A DNA stretch of 64,000 nucleotides from the NCBI RefSeq assembly GCF_000002075.1, contig NW_004797825.1, positions 455,491 to 519,490 of the forward strand, given 5' to 3'. The notes under the pieces were generated by a model, which was not told the origin of the DNA, made no database searches, and saw only the letters and a program-made list of their open reading frames with translations. Both the position numbers and the translations under genes were made by a program. Shown piece after piece: positions 10,790 through 23,400 of the stretch. Position 1 is the first letter of the stretch. Each line of letters begins with the position of its first letter. This stretch comes from Aplysia californica. Taxonomy: Eukaryota > Mollusca > Gastropoda > Aplysiida > Aplysiidae.

Positions 10790-11145
10790 GCATGGGGGTA
10801 TGTTAAAGAAAAATTTTATGTTTCACCCAAGGATCTTACAAACCTCTTTGGTTCCACCACTTCAGTCAGGAAATATCGATGGCATGAAAGATCGAATAAC
10901 AGCTAGGTCCTACAATCAACACGACGGACCGAGACATCCTGAGGCGCGTTCGGGAGGAATTCTCATATAGGCTTGATCTTGTCCGTGCTACCAGTGGTGG
11001 CCACATTGAGCACTAAATTTTAAAACATGAAATAAAAACTTGAAGGTATATATAACACATGAGTCCAAACAAGAATTTTCTTTTGTTTTTCGTTTTTTGA
11101 AATATCGCGTCCTGATTTTGGCGTATTCTCTTTGAATCTCCCAGT
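10790..11145 (+). mobile_element. Tc1/mariner-like DNA transposon, copy B, 3' part
   Basis: The plus strand encodes the transposase C-terminus with frame shifts: GYVKEKFYVSPK, then NIDGMKDRITA, then ILRRVREEFSYRLDLVRATS and GGHIEH followed by a stop at 11016. The end GGCGTATTCTCTTTGAATCT then CCCAG matches the inverted end of copy A (GGCGTGTTCTTTTTAAATCA then TCCTG). Copies A and B belong to one family, lie in opposite orientation with 3' ends outward, and both lack their 5' halves. Confidence 0.75.
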
Positions 11146-11249
11146 GTAATGGTTTGGCCGCAAGTTACGAATGTCACCAAGCCAGCCAGCCTCGAAAGCC
11201 TAAAACACCCACGTACTAAGGCTACTAAAGAAAAGGTAGGCCACGAAAA

Positions 11250-11619
11250 AGATAATATAGCATTTGTATAGCGCAAATCCCCACTCAACAGCAAGCTCTA
11301 TGCGCTTCACAATCTATACTATTACCCCAACAACCGTAAAACCCTATACTATACCATACTAGACCTGAGAGCATTCAGAAACAACCTCAATTTCCTGGGA
11401 AGCATACAGTGCAAGCAGCCATTTATAGGCGCTAAAACACTAACATACTGAAAGATCTTTCGCTGTCTATGGCCGGGTACCCATTTCCACGTGGGTGAAG
11501 TGAGGAAAATTCGTGTAAAATGTCTTTCCCAATGACACAACGTCGGGCCCGCGGCTCGAACCCCCGAACACGCAACCTCACGATTACGAGTCCGGTAGCC
11601 TAACCACTAGGCCACCGAT
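11250..11619 (-). mobile_element. tRNA-derived SINE
   Basis: The minus strand begins GGTGGCCTAGTGGTTAGGCT, carrying an A box (TGGCCTAGTGG), and about 45 bases later GGGGTTCGAGCC (B box): an internal RNA polymerase III promoter from a tRNA. The body ends in tagcatttgtatagcgcaaa on the plus strand, a tail also seen near 1535. No target duplication was resolved. Confidence 0.75.
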
Positions 11620-11639
11620 GGATTGGGAGAGTCAAGGGA

Positions 11640-12059
11640 AGCCTGGGAAACTACATCTCAACTGAAAGAGCTGCAGAGTTGGTCTACCATTGAAAACTGT
11701 ATCTGCCCTCGACGCCCAACAACAGAGGATAAAAAAGTAGTGAAGAAGTGAAACAAGCTTTTATCTCATTCGATAGTGTCATTGAGCTCTGAATTGAGTA
11801 TTCTCTAAGTACGCACAACAGAAAAGAGTAGTCAAGGACCTTATAGAATAACCTCCTTGATTGCAGCCTTAATTATAAATGTATTAGGTCAACATCAACA
11901 CTTTTTAGATCTTTTAAGACGTGGGCTCATTTGATGCTGCGCTGCCTGCCACGGCCAACTTGACCGAGTGGCATACAGCATCCCAGCAGAAAAACAGAAC
12001 AGCATACTCTGTAAAATAGACTATCCTACATGAGGATAGAACTGTCCTTTGTGCTAACT
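11640..12059. other. decayed repeat sequence, no gene
   Basis: No intact frame or boundary is seen. The right part probably belongs to the LINE remnant at 12060-12370. Confidence 0.4.
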
Positions 12060-12370
12060 TTACTTTATCCTTCCTCTTGTACCATGGAGGGCATCGTGGG
12101 GAGTAAGAGCTTTTGGTCTCTGGCAAGCTGGGGCAGCATGAAGATCTACTGACCACAGTGAAGAGATGAAAATTAAAATGGTATGGGCATGTCACAAGAT
12201 CCACAGGACTTGCCAAAACAATTCTGCAAGGAACCGTACAAGGAAAGAGACAGAGAAGAAGGCGGAGAAGGAGATGGGAGGACAACATTACAGAGTGGAC
12301 AGGAAAGACAAAGGGTGATAATCTGAGGAAAGCAGAGGACAAAATAGATGGCGTGAGCTGGTTTTCAGAT
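12060..12370 (+). mobile_element. LINE 3'-end fragment
   Basis: Translation around 12165-12300 gives KIKWYGHVTRSTGLAKTILQ then GTVQGKRQRRRRRRRWEDNI, the C-terminal block after reverse transcriptase in many non-LTR elements (WYGHV..S..LAKTILQGTV..G.R...RWEDNI). The catalytic core is absent. Confidence 0.7.
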
Positions 12371-12414
12371 GCAGTGGTGCCCCCACGGTTGCCCCAACCA
12401 CGGGATAGAAGAAA

Positions 12415-12561
12415 NNNNNNNNNNNNNNNNNNNNNNNNNNNNNNNNNNNNNNNNNNNNNNNNNNNNNNNNNNNNNNNNNNNNNNNNNNNNNNNNNNNNNN
12501 NNNNNNNNNNNNNNNNNNNNNNNNNNNNNNNNNNNNNNNNNNNNNNNNNNNNNNNNNNNNN
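12415..12561. other. assembly gap (147 N)
   Basis: A run of N directly followed by an (AAG)n microsatellite; the gap probably hides more of that repeat. Confidence 0.99.
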
Positions 12562-12650
12562 AAGAAGAAGAAGAAGAAGAAGAAGAAGAAGAAGAAGAAG
12601 AAGAAGAAGAAGAAGAAGAAGAAGAAGAAGAAGAAGAAGAAGAAGAAGAA
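12562..12650. repeat. (AAG)n microsatellite
   Basis: About 30 AAG triplets at the edge of the gap. Poly-Leu, poly-Phe, poly-Glu and poly-Arg frames here are artefacts of the repeat. Confidence 0.97.
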
Positions 12651-12939
12651 GCAGCTGGATGGCATGGCTGGGTGGCATGTTGTGGGTCTTCATGGTATCC
12701 TTCACACTCTCAATCCGGGTCTTCCCTTTCCTCGATATCCTTTGGTTGTAGCCTACGGTTTGCTGGCAAGCTGATGAGGTGCCATACGTGTCAGATGTCT
12801 AAACCATCAGATTGTTTACCTCTGAGTGTAGTGGAGGACAGGTGTTGTTCCCATCATTTCTCTGATATTGGTGTTTCTTATAATGTCTTGTTTTGTCGAC
12901 GACTTCTCTCAGACATCCCATCTCGCAAATGTTATCTTA

Positions 12940-13420
12940 CGTGCTAGACTCTCTAGCATTGGTAGGTCAAGGTGGGGATAGAGATAGAGTCAATGAGCCT
13001 GGCTTTGGTCTCAATGGGGATGTTAGGATGTTTGAAGAGTGGGGACAGCTGGTAGCTGACACTGTCAGCCTTCTGAATAATTGTCTCATGTCTCAGTTTC
13101 TTTGTTGAGACGTCTGTCTTTCAAGATGATACTGGTAAGATACTTAAACTCGCTGACTTGTGTCAGTGGAGTTTCATCAATGCTGATGCTGAGGTTGCCA
13201 AGTGTTCTGCTGATCATCATCTCGGTTTTGCTTTCGCTGATCTTCATGTTCAGCTCTTCACACTTGAGTATTCAGACTGTGTGCTCTTGAAGTTGCTCTT
13301 CTTTATCATATGTCAGGTTTGGTAGTTTGCAAACACCATCTCATTCAGGTTTTTCGGGCTTGAGTTTGCTTCTTTCATAATTTTGTCCAAGTATATGATG
13401 AAAAGTCCTTTGTGCACAAG
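12940..13420 (-). mobile_element. degenerate LINE reverse-transcriptase fragment
   Basis: On the minus strand MKISESKTEMMISRTLGNLS, then VSEFKYLTSI and RLNKETET can be read, followed in other frames by remnants equivalent to SYQLSPLFKHPNIP and PTLTYQC. These match the same part of the LINE at 9340-10497 (EFKYLGSIFTEDGRLNREIE, YQLTPLLKHPNIP), so it is an older relative with frame shifts and stops. Confidence 0.7.
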
Positions 13421-13890
13421 AATGAAAAGCTTAACCTTCACCCGAAAGATGCCAGACACAGACAATTTACGGGGTCCAATACTTAGGATTATAGGGGGGT
13501 TCTGGGGAGAGATAGTACCTTTGTTGCTTGGCTGCTGCTTCCTACTTGTAGGATGGACAGGCGCACTGGTTCTCCTCCAGACTCCTACCTAAATCTCTCA
13601 CACGTGGCTCCAAGTGCCATACCCCGGGACCTCGCCTCAGCAGGCGTGCCAAACTGTGAGAGGGGCTGATGTTAAAATGGCATCCCTGGGCGTAACCACA
13701 AGACACGGTGACCAGTCAGGGTGGAAAAAGTTCCCAGGCAAACCTAACGGCTTCGTGTTCGAGACCAAGGTGAGCCTCCGGATGGGAGGATTTTGGCCGT
13801 GGTCAGGCATGGAGAGGGATGGGCTCCGCCATGCGACATTGCCCAAAAAACGCCAATGAAGACAACAACCAGAAAGAATCCCACATCGGC
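13421..13890. other. unassigned repeat-like sequence
   Basis: Moderately GC-rich for this region, with short open frames on both strands that show no recognisable domain. Probably repeat-derived. Confidence 0.35.
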
Positions 13891-14040
13891 TCGGTCATTG
13901 CCCGGAACAAGGACTACCTCTTATGTTGATGGTCACCAGCTGAAGACCGGAAGGAGTGGAGGAAGCTGTTGGCCAAATCTTCAAAAGTGCCCCGACGGAC
14001 ATCCAGTCTACGGGATAGGTGAAGGTGATACTATAATTAG
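13891..14040 (+). mobile_element. LINE C-terminal fragment
   Basis: The plus strand around 13935-14020 encodes EDRKEWRKLLAKSSKVPRRT then SSLRDR, similar to the DRxxWRxLVA...PxRxxxLRD ending of some non-LTR polyproteins. Only this end is kept. Confidence 0.5.
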
Positions 14041-14109
14041 TATTGTACTCCGATGCTGTGTTTATGACTCTTTTAGGGAGCACCCCTACCTCAGTTTGTC
14101 TCATGCTGG

Positions 14110-14330
14110 ACAATAAAGTAAATGGCCCTGGTTCGAATCTCTAATGGGACGTTCTCAATTCAAGTTGTTTTGGGGAGATTTTTAGGCACTCCATTTGGCC
14201 TCGTCCTATCAGAGGTCCTGCCTCTAAACTACCCTTAGATTTAGAGTATTGAGAGAGACATTAAACTTATACAACGACCGGCTATGGCTCTCTTGAACAC
14301 TGTAAGGACAAGAGGCTGGATAATGTTCAT
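14110..14330 (+). mobile_element. probable tRNA-derived SINE remnant
   Basis: ggccctggttcgaatctct at about 14124 resembles a tRNA B box (GGTTCGAATC). The tail ends in gagagacattaaac and the A box is decayed. No target duplication was found. Confidence 0.45.
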
Positions 14331-14368
14331 TAAAAAGACAAAGCTTTTGTTAATTATCACAAAAACAA

Positions 14369-15621
14369 TTTATTTTCAAAATGTTTCAGAACATTGTGGA
14401 CGGACAGGAAGGCATCTGAGATGACGATAAAAGCTGGAATAAAGGAATGTTCCTGAAGGCAATAAATTATATAGACCAACTAACAGGCCGACTCTTAGTA
14501 ACCTGATGATGTGTATATTTACAGAAAGTCATAAAATGTACTGATCGGCCTGCATGTCAAATTGTGAATATTTCTTTCAGTAATAAAATTTTTTTGTACA
14601 TGCAAAAGTACCGTTTTGAGGCACTGGAAAAAAATGTAATTGATGCTTACTAAATTTTTTTTTTTACATATCAAAAAACAGCATTGCCATCTTCAAGTTA
14701 AAGCTGTGAAGAACATTTTCACTTGTTCAACTATATTTCAAAACAGCCAAAAAATAAACATTTTTCTATAAATAGAAGGAAAGTTACACAGTAAAAATTA
14801 AAAAAAAATATTGTCCCAATAGCAAAGGTGAGAAAACATTTTCTTTTTACCTTTCTAAAAATGCTTTGAAAACAATTCAAAGGCGGAATGCACCATGAGA
14901 ATCTCTCTCTACTGAGAATATTCTTTAAAGATTTCACAAACTTTGGTCCATACATTTCATTTCAGAGTAGATTTTGTAACTGAAAAAAAATGCATGACAA
15001 CCATACACAGAAACCATGCATACACTATGGCTCGGAAAGACAGCAATGCTGACCATTGACTGCCTTTCTTTGAAATTGATAGCAGAATTTTTCTCATGTG
15101 AACAAGTAAGTTTTATTTTCTTGTTTCGTCTTATTTCTTGCGGTAAAGGAAGACTGCCACGCCTTTATCTTTAGATAAAGTTACTACTGCAGAGAGTTGA
15201 GAATTTGGTCAACTCAGTACCGGTACATTCAGAATCAAGGTAAGAAAATCAGAAGCAGATTCCTGCCTTTGGAAGAAAAGCAGTAACTTGTGCTAAAAAC
15301 TTCCTCTCCCAGTTCGTAACAGTACGCTTCACTTGTTCTTACGAGCATTCAGAATTGAATCACTTTAAAAAAAGCATAGATGAAGGGATTCATTTGGAGT
15401 GGGGGGGAGGGGGGGGGGGGCAGCACTTCTCATCATTCTGGTCAGTTTATGTCATTAAAAAACAAATGTGAAAAATGCTGGCATTACTCATTAAAACTTG
15501 TCAAGCTAGGACAGGGGAAAATGTCGGATAGAGTGTCTAGGAATACATTTTTCGTCATAAAAACAACCTTTCTATTATATTATATCACAGTACTCGGGCA
15601 ATCAGGAAAAAAATGCTGCCC
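14369..15621 (-). other. CFAP70: CFAP70 3' untranslated region
   Basis: This follows the stop codon at 15622-15624. On the minus strand AATAAA occurs at 15117-15112 and at 14374-14369; the last is the best candidate for the transcript end, giving a 3' UTR near 1.25 kb. The real end needs transcript data. A G-rich run (15402-15420) lies within it. Confidence 0.5.
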
Positions 15622-15702
15622 CTAGAATGCTGGATTGCCAAACCCATAGGCGATCTGTTCTTGGTGGATCTCTGCCAGGAGTGGACCTTCCTCAAGATTC
15701 AA
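15622..15702 (-). CDS. CFAP70: CFAP70 coding exon 28 with stop
   Basis: Residues 1074-1099, [20 protein letters not shown] then FGNPAF and TAG. The family ends in GFGNP(S/A)F, so the C-terminus is intact. Confidence 0.95.
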   Translation of the reverse strand: MNLEEGPLLAEIHQEQIAYGFGNPAF

Positions 15703-18700
15703 CTGCAACAAAGAGACAGAACATTAGCAAAAGAGAGTCGAATAGGAAAATTATACTTTACATACAATTATAATGCACCTAAACTTTGAGAATATCTCAG
15801 AGAAACACGGTAAAAAGTTGTTCTTGTTCTTGTTCTTCTTCCCACTCCTCCTTCTTCTCCTCCCCTTCCTTCTCATCCTCCTTCTATTTCTTCCTTTCTT
15901 CTATTTCTTCCTTTCTTCTATTTCTTCCTTTCTTCTTCTTCTTCTTCTTCTTCTTCGTCTCCTCCTTAATTTCTCCTTCCTCTTTTAGTTAACTTACTAC
16001 AATCCTTTCTGCAAGACAAACAACTAAATTTAAAATAAATAAACAGAAAAAGAAAATAGAAACCAATCCACTTTGTCAAGCTCAAGTAGATGGGTAATCT
16101 CACCTTGACTGCGTACTTGTAAGCCTGCTCAGCCTCCAGTCTGCGGTTGGTCTTGAGACAGACCAGGGACAGGTAAGCCCACACCTCCGGGTCATTGTTG
16201 TTGAGCACGTTTGCCTCGGACAGGGCATCCTCTGCCTCAGATAGTTCATCCAGCTGGGGACGGATGCAAGAAAAAATGTAAGAGTCGTTGCTGCTGCTGT
16301 TGCTGTTGTTTTTGCTGCTGCTGCAGCTACTGGCATTGCTGCTGCTGTTGATGTTGTTGGTCCTATCATTAGTCCTGTTGCCTTTGTTGCTGCTGTTGTT
16401 TCTATAGTTATTGTTATTGTTGTTGATGTTGTTGTCCCTGATGTTGTTTAGCTGCTTCTGCTGCTGTTGTTGTTGTTGTTGTTGTTGCTGTTGCTGATGT
16501 TGTGTCTGTTTGAATTACTGTCTTTTTTGCAGCTGTTGCTTAAGTGTTATTGTTGAATGGTACTGTCTTGGGATTTAAAATGATAACAGTCACATTTTAC
16601 TGGACTGTAAGATGAGGGTAGTGCAACTGTAGCAAATCGATAAAAGTTAGAAGGCACAGACCACATCAGACTGTCCATCAACCAAATGTAAAAAAAAAAC
16701 CTGAAGAGAAAGTGGAGATTTTGGATGGAGAAAAAAGCAGAAAAAACAACAAAACAATCGGTGCAAATGGTGACAATGAAACTTGTGCTGAGATTTTTGT
16801 AAATAGTAAAGTTTTGCATCAGAGATTAAAATTAGTTGCTAATGTTTTTGACATTTCATGCCCCCAATGACACAGTTTAGACCGTTTAAGATGGCGGACT
16901 ATTTTGACCTGTCTGTCAGGGTCAACCCACGCTGCATAAGTACATCCCAGCAGAAAGATGAAGAAACTCAATATGATGTCTTTCTTGCATAAAAAAGAAA
17001 TGTCTTTCTTGCATAAAAAAGAAATATCGCTCATACAAAACAAAACATAGACTTTCAGGCATTCATTAAAAAAATTGAATAAAGCAGGCACTTACATGTA
17101 TTTTTACAGCTATGATAATCATGATTTAGCCACCCAAGTAATGGTCATAGTCTGTCCTGACCAAAAGCTATAATATTTTGTTTGTTTGTCTTTTTTAGTG
17201 TAAGAGTTTTACCCATTAACACAATTTAGATCATTTAGGAGGTGGGCTTTGACCCTGCTTTTCAAGACCAACTCAGGCAGAGAGGGATACAAAGTACAAA
17301 TAAAAGATTGAGATATTCCCTAAAAATTCTGCCCAAATACGAATTGAACTCAGGCCTTCTGCATACAAAGGTGAAGTGCCTAAAGGCTACACCACATAAG
17401 CCAGGTGAAAATTTTTAAAAATCAAAATTGGTCAAAAGTGCAAGTAGGCAAAGAGAACCATTATATTCTTTCTAGAAAGAGAACAAATCATCTCACCCTA
17501 TAACAAGCGATGCCAACTCCGAGCCATGAGACGCAAGATGGGGATTTCTTACAGGCCATGAGGAATGTGGTCTTGGCATCTTGGAACTGAAACGAAAAGA
17601 GATAAGTAAACACAACTGTTTTAATTAGAATACATCTTAATGTGAAGAAGCCCTATTGTAGTACTCTGCTTAAATAAAACATAAAAGTTCAAGAGACAAA
17701 AGAAATATTTGTCTTCAGGCCAGCAGGAAATATTCACTTTTCAAATGATATAGGTGAATACGTTTAAAATGTGAGCATATTAATTAATACTTTTCAGAAC
17801 ATAGGGAAGAGTAAAAGTAGCATATTAAAAAACAAATATTTATTTCAAGATCATACTTTTCCCTCGAAGGGCACTTTTGCATTATTTACTTATTTATTAA
17901 TAAAAAACAGAAAAGTCTACAATAACAGGCCACATTTCTTTCTCACATATAGACGTATAGATGGCATATTATCATTTCCTTTTCTAGATGGACTACATCA
18001 CTTGACAACATCAAATATCCCTCAAATTTCAGGGAAACTGAAACTGAAAAAAATTTCCTCATGACCTCACCCTCTTCTCCTGCAAGTATATTGATGCAAG
18101 TCGCAAGTAGATCGAGTGCATCTCACTGGCATCATTGACAAAAGACAGAGTTCGTTCATAGCAGTCCCTCGCAACGGCGCAGTCTCCGGTCATGTACTTC
18201 ACATGGCCCATCAGTGACCATGCGTCAGGGTTCTGTTCAGTAAATCATGGTTTGAACAGAGTTAAATGTTTGTTAAATAATGTAAAGTTGAAATTTTTTA
18301 AAGATGAACACCCTTCATCTAGTTGAAAAGGGGGGGGGGGGGGGGGAGAGTAGGAAGTGGTCGTTAATACAGGTGATTGTCTTGGACAGGTGGCCATTAG
18401 AGCAGGTTCAACCGTATATTATGGGAATTTCAAAATGTGGTTATTGTTGAATTGATTTCCAATGAGTCAGCATGCCCAACACATTTCACAAGGAATTGAA
18501 AATTATAATCATTGGTATGAAAGGAAAAGTACATCTCATGACAGAAATAGCCTCAACAACCCATAGTATAAAAAGTAGAAATTGACAAATAAGTTGATAA
18601 AGAAAAACTAAATTAAAAAATCTATAACTTTGAAACCCACTCCATTTTAATAGAGAGAGCACACATAATCACATACAGAGATCTACACAAACATGACATA

Positions 18701-20172
18701 TAGAAAAATCAAGCAGCATTTACCTTAAGAGAAAAACAATGAATGAAATTAATTCACACTATACAGGCAAGAGACAAAATATTCTCGTAACAGATACTCC
18801 CCAAAATACCTGCACAAAATATAAGACATGATTATAAAGACACAAGTACATATTGTTGAGAAGCTGAGACGTAGTTAATAGTAAAAAATGTGTTCCCGCA
18901 TCCGATCTGGACATTGGGGATTGCCTTGTTAGAGAGACAACTTCCTGGGCCTTCGGTATATTGTGGTAGAGTAGCCAGTCCCTTTCCATGCCGCTTTTAC
19001 TTCCCCAACTCGAAGTCAGGAACCCATTACTGCTGGGTGAGCAGGAGGGGGCAAAAAAAATCCTTGTCCTAATCGAGGCTTGAACCCGTACTTTCTGCTT
19101 CGGAGACAGGCACACTAACCACTCTGCCACCGCACCCTCTATAGTTAATAGTAAGTTGGCATAATAATGAGAATGTCTCTCCAGAAAAATAAAAAAAGGT
19201 AACCATTCTAAAAAGTCACACAGCAACAAACATTATCACCCCTACCTGGAAGTCAAACTGCAGTGCCTCATTCAGGTTCTCCTCAGCTTCTGCGTATTCT
19301 CCTTTCTGAAGCCGGAGTCGTGCCAGGGAGATGTGATAGGAAGCATTGGGTCCTCCGCTGCACGTCAAAAGCTCATGGGCCAGAGCCCTCTCAGTGAACT
19401 GCCAGCATAGAATGGAGGGGGGGAGGAAATCAGTAACTGTATGGATTTAACATCTCCTTCAATATTGTAAGGTTGTTTTACGAGGAAGGACATTCGAATC
19501 TAATTCTATTTTTGAACTGGCCAAGCCAAATAAGTGAGAGCCTTGAAAACTCCAGAAATAACCGAAATTCAAAACCAGCTTCCTGGAGACTCGAACCAGA
19601 GTCACCCAAACTATATAGAATGGGTGATATGTCAGCATGGAAGATAAAAAGAAAGACATAACTTCAACCAGAGGTGTACCTGTTAGGTGCTTAGCTGTCA
19701 CAGGCTAAAGACCTCAGTTCAATTCCTGTGTGGAGAGAACTTCTGTGTCTTGGATGGTCTTTCTGCTGGGACATTGTATCCCTGTCAGCCTGGGCTAACC
19801 CTGACAAGCAGGGTAAAGCCTACCTCCTAAAAGACCTAAATTGTGTCAAAGGGGGCATAACAGCACCTACATTTAAAAGAAAAGCAGCTAAGGGGGAATT
19901 TGTCAGCTTAAAGGTGAGGTGCATCCCCCCCCCCTGCCCCCCCGAAGATAGAGAAAGACTGATACAGTGAAAGAAAGATGGGATGTATCACTCATCCCAA
20001 ATTAAGGCATGATCTCCCGTGATAGCACTTTCGCAATCTCCATCAAACTAATCTAAAAGCAACATTTCCAAAACTTGCATGTGCTAGGTACATTGATCTC
20101 TCACAACTACTATTTGTGCATGTGCATCTGTGTATGTGATTGTGTGTTTGTATGTATGCATGTGTGTGTGTT

Positions 20173-20249
<77 letters not shown>

Positions 20250-20428
20250 TTGTGTGTGTTGACAAGTGTGCTTGCATGGATGCATTTACCATGCCACAGC
20301 ATATTTCTCAATGGAGATCAACAAATCAATAAATTATTGTTATCTCACTCATGGTATCTTATCTTACCGCCTCCAAATTCCTCTCCGTCCTCCCTCCCCC
20401 ACACACATAAACACACACACAAACATAT

Positions 20429-20461
<33 letters not shown>

Positions 20462-23400
20462 CACTGACTCACCGGCACTGCCTTGACCTCCAGTAGCCAG
20501 TCCACTGCCTGCATGAAGATGCTGGAGGTAGGGACGGGCGTGGGCTCACGGGGAGGGGGCTCCTCCTGGTGCTCAGACTCCTGTGGTGTGCGACTCCCGC
20601 CTCGCTGCTGGCTCCCGGGCCGAGACGGAGCCAGGCCCGTGGACTTGGCAGAGATGGGTTTGGAAATAGAGCCTGTGGGCCGATGGGAAGGAGGAATTTA
20701 AAATTTAAGAATAGCGGTCATTTTTTTACTTTGTAGTGTGAGAGGTGAGGCCAAAGATGGGTTTGACAATAGAGTTTGTGAAGAGATGGGAAGAGAAACG
20801 TTAAAGGGCACTTGATGAAGATGGGTTTGAAGAGAGGTGAGGCCAGAGATAGGTTTAGAGAAAGAACCTGTGGGGCGATGGGAAGGGAGACGTTAAAGGA
20901 TACTAGATGAAGATATGTTTGGAGATGGAGCCTTTGGGGTGGTGGGAAGGGAAATATTAAAGGATACTAGATGAAGATTGGTTTGGAAAGAGAGCCTGTG
21001 AGCAATGGGAAGAGAAATGTTAAAAGACACTAGATGAAGATGGGTTTGAAGATAGAGGTGAGGCCAGTGACGGGTTTGGAAATAGAACCTGTAGGGTGGT
21101 GGGAAGGGAGACGTTGAAGACGTTAAAGGATACTAGATGAAGATAGGTTTGGAAAGAGAGCCTGGGAGGGTGGTGGGAAGGGAGACGTTAAGAACTGCTG
21201 CAGACACTTTATTTTTTAGAGTGAGAGGCGATGCCGCAGATGGGTTTAGAAATAGAGCTAGTGGAGCAGTGAAATGGGAGATGTTAGAAGATACTAGATG
21301 AAGACACTTTGTAATGAAAGTGTGAAGGGCTATGCCAGATGGGTTTGGAAAAAGAGCCTTTGAGACTGGGGGAGGGGGGGGGGAAGGGGGTGCTTAGAAA
21401 AATTGAGGTTGTTTTGCGGTGTGAGAGCTGCAAGGCCAGAAATAGGTTATTTGGCAAAAGAACCTGTGGGATCAGAAAGCGAGGGGCAGGGGTTAAAAAA
21501 CTGACAATCCTCTGGACTGTGAGTGGCTAGGCCAGAGATGGAAATCGAGCCTATGGGACACGTGAGGAGGTTGGTGGAGGTGAAAGGTGAAATGAAGAAT
21601 GGAGGGCGTGTTGCTCTGAAAGAGTGAGTGGTGAGGTCATAAACCTTTCTTTAGTTTTGTTTTTTGGGTTGAAGTGAGGTGGAGAGCATAAATGAGGAAC
21701 AAAAGCCTTGAGGTCAGTCGTAAGAAAAGGTCCAGAGGAAGGAAGGGGGTTGGGGGTAGAAAGCACAGAATGGAAAGGACCGATGCTATTTCAGTCATAG
21801 TGTGGGTTGGTGAAAGGCAGGTATTGTGGAAAAGGAAAATTGCTTTTAAAAGCAAATTGGAGCAGGGTTTTAATGACACAAAAGTGCAGTTGTACTTGAC
21901 AGTCATACTAAGTATTTGAAATCAGAGGGGGGTGGGGTGGGGGGTGGGGGTTATCAGTGTCTGCAATCACTGTCAAAGTTAAATAGTAATAAGAAATTCA
22001 ACTATCATCTTTCAAGACGCTCGTCGATGTGTCTACAATTATGTGACAAAATGATTCCTTGAAGGTATTATTCAAGAAACACCAAATTAGGATTTATAGA
22101 TACTTGATATCAGGACAGTGTCAACTGAACCGCTTCCAATACTAATACTAATGCTAAACATTGGTTTAAACTCTACAACTTCAGCAAATTAATCAGAATA
22201 AAGGCTCTCAGAATCTCCACGAAAATATATGTTGTTGCTTGCGACCAGGCTAATCAAAAACAGACCCAACAGCACAGCCAAGCTGTTCACAGTTTCTTCT
22301 ATACATACGTTTTTCCTGCGCTAAATATTTCAATTAGGACAACTTTTGTACTTGTATACATAATAAGCAAATCAGTAGGCTACCTAGCGCAAATCTGTAA
22401 TTCAGAAAAAAGTGTTTGTACTTTTCTTTTCACGGCACTGTAGATGGCATCATTACATGTCAGAGCAGGAAAGAGTACATGTATTGGGGAAAATTAAGTA
22501 ACACCCAATAAGGAGTGTAAGAAAGAGCAAGTCGCACTGAAACCCCATTCTTGGCCTCACCCTTTCCCTATACCCCATATCCCTCATTTCACTTCTCCCA
22601 TTCTCATCCTTCTCCAACTGTCTGCTTCTATTTAATGGTGTTATGAGGTATTCTGCCTATTTATGAATTTAACGCACTACTAGGGAAAAGAGGTCATTTT
22701 GAAGGTGGAACAACAAGTACTTATTGCAGGCTAATCAGCTTAAAGGCTGTCCATTGAATCATTGAAAAGAAATTAAGATGATTGACAAAAAATCCAGCAT
22801 CTGGTTAAGATGCCCCCCCCCCCAAACCCAACCTAAGAAATTATTAAAAACAGAGAGACGGAGACAGAGACATAGACAAAGAAGGACAATATAGATATAG
22901 GAAGAATGACAAGATATATATGGACAGAAAACAGCCACCTGTGAACCAGTGTATAAAAAGAGGTACGACGGCATGTTCAGTCATGCACTTGACGCCAAAA
23001 GCTTAGCTTGCATCCCAACTGCAGATTACAACAAGCGAATGCAATACCAGCCATTGTAAACCACCAGGACCAAATTATGAAAATATTATAACAAAGTAGC
23101 TCTGAAAATAAGGAGGGGCACACCACACCAGAGCACCCTTCAACGATCCACTCAGGAAAGCCATAAATTGGCATTTTACACAGAGAATGAGTTGTAAGAC
23201 ATGCACACAGTTATAGTATGTAATCATAAGTCAAAAGATAGAAAAGAAGTATATCAAAATTCGCTCCTGATAATATTTTCATTAAATTTACTCGTATTGG
23301 AAAATATTGTTTTCTCAGAATTTAAGAGGTCCATGGTTTCATACTGGCAATATTCAGTAAGGTTGGGTTTTTTTTTCCATAGTAAATCATGCAATACGGT

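Noticed and set aside
11914-12947. Long frames with poly-Leu, poly-Phe, poly-Glu or poly-Arg
   Set aside because: They span the N gap and the (AAG)n repeat and have no protein features outside it.
16100-16540. Ala/Thr/Ser-rich frame overlapping CFAP70 exon 27
   Set aside because: It is the wrong frame over the exon plus the imperfect CTG/TTG array; the true exon frame continues the TPR.
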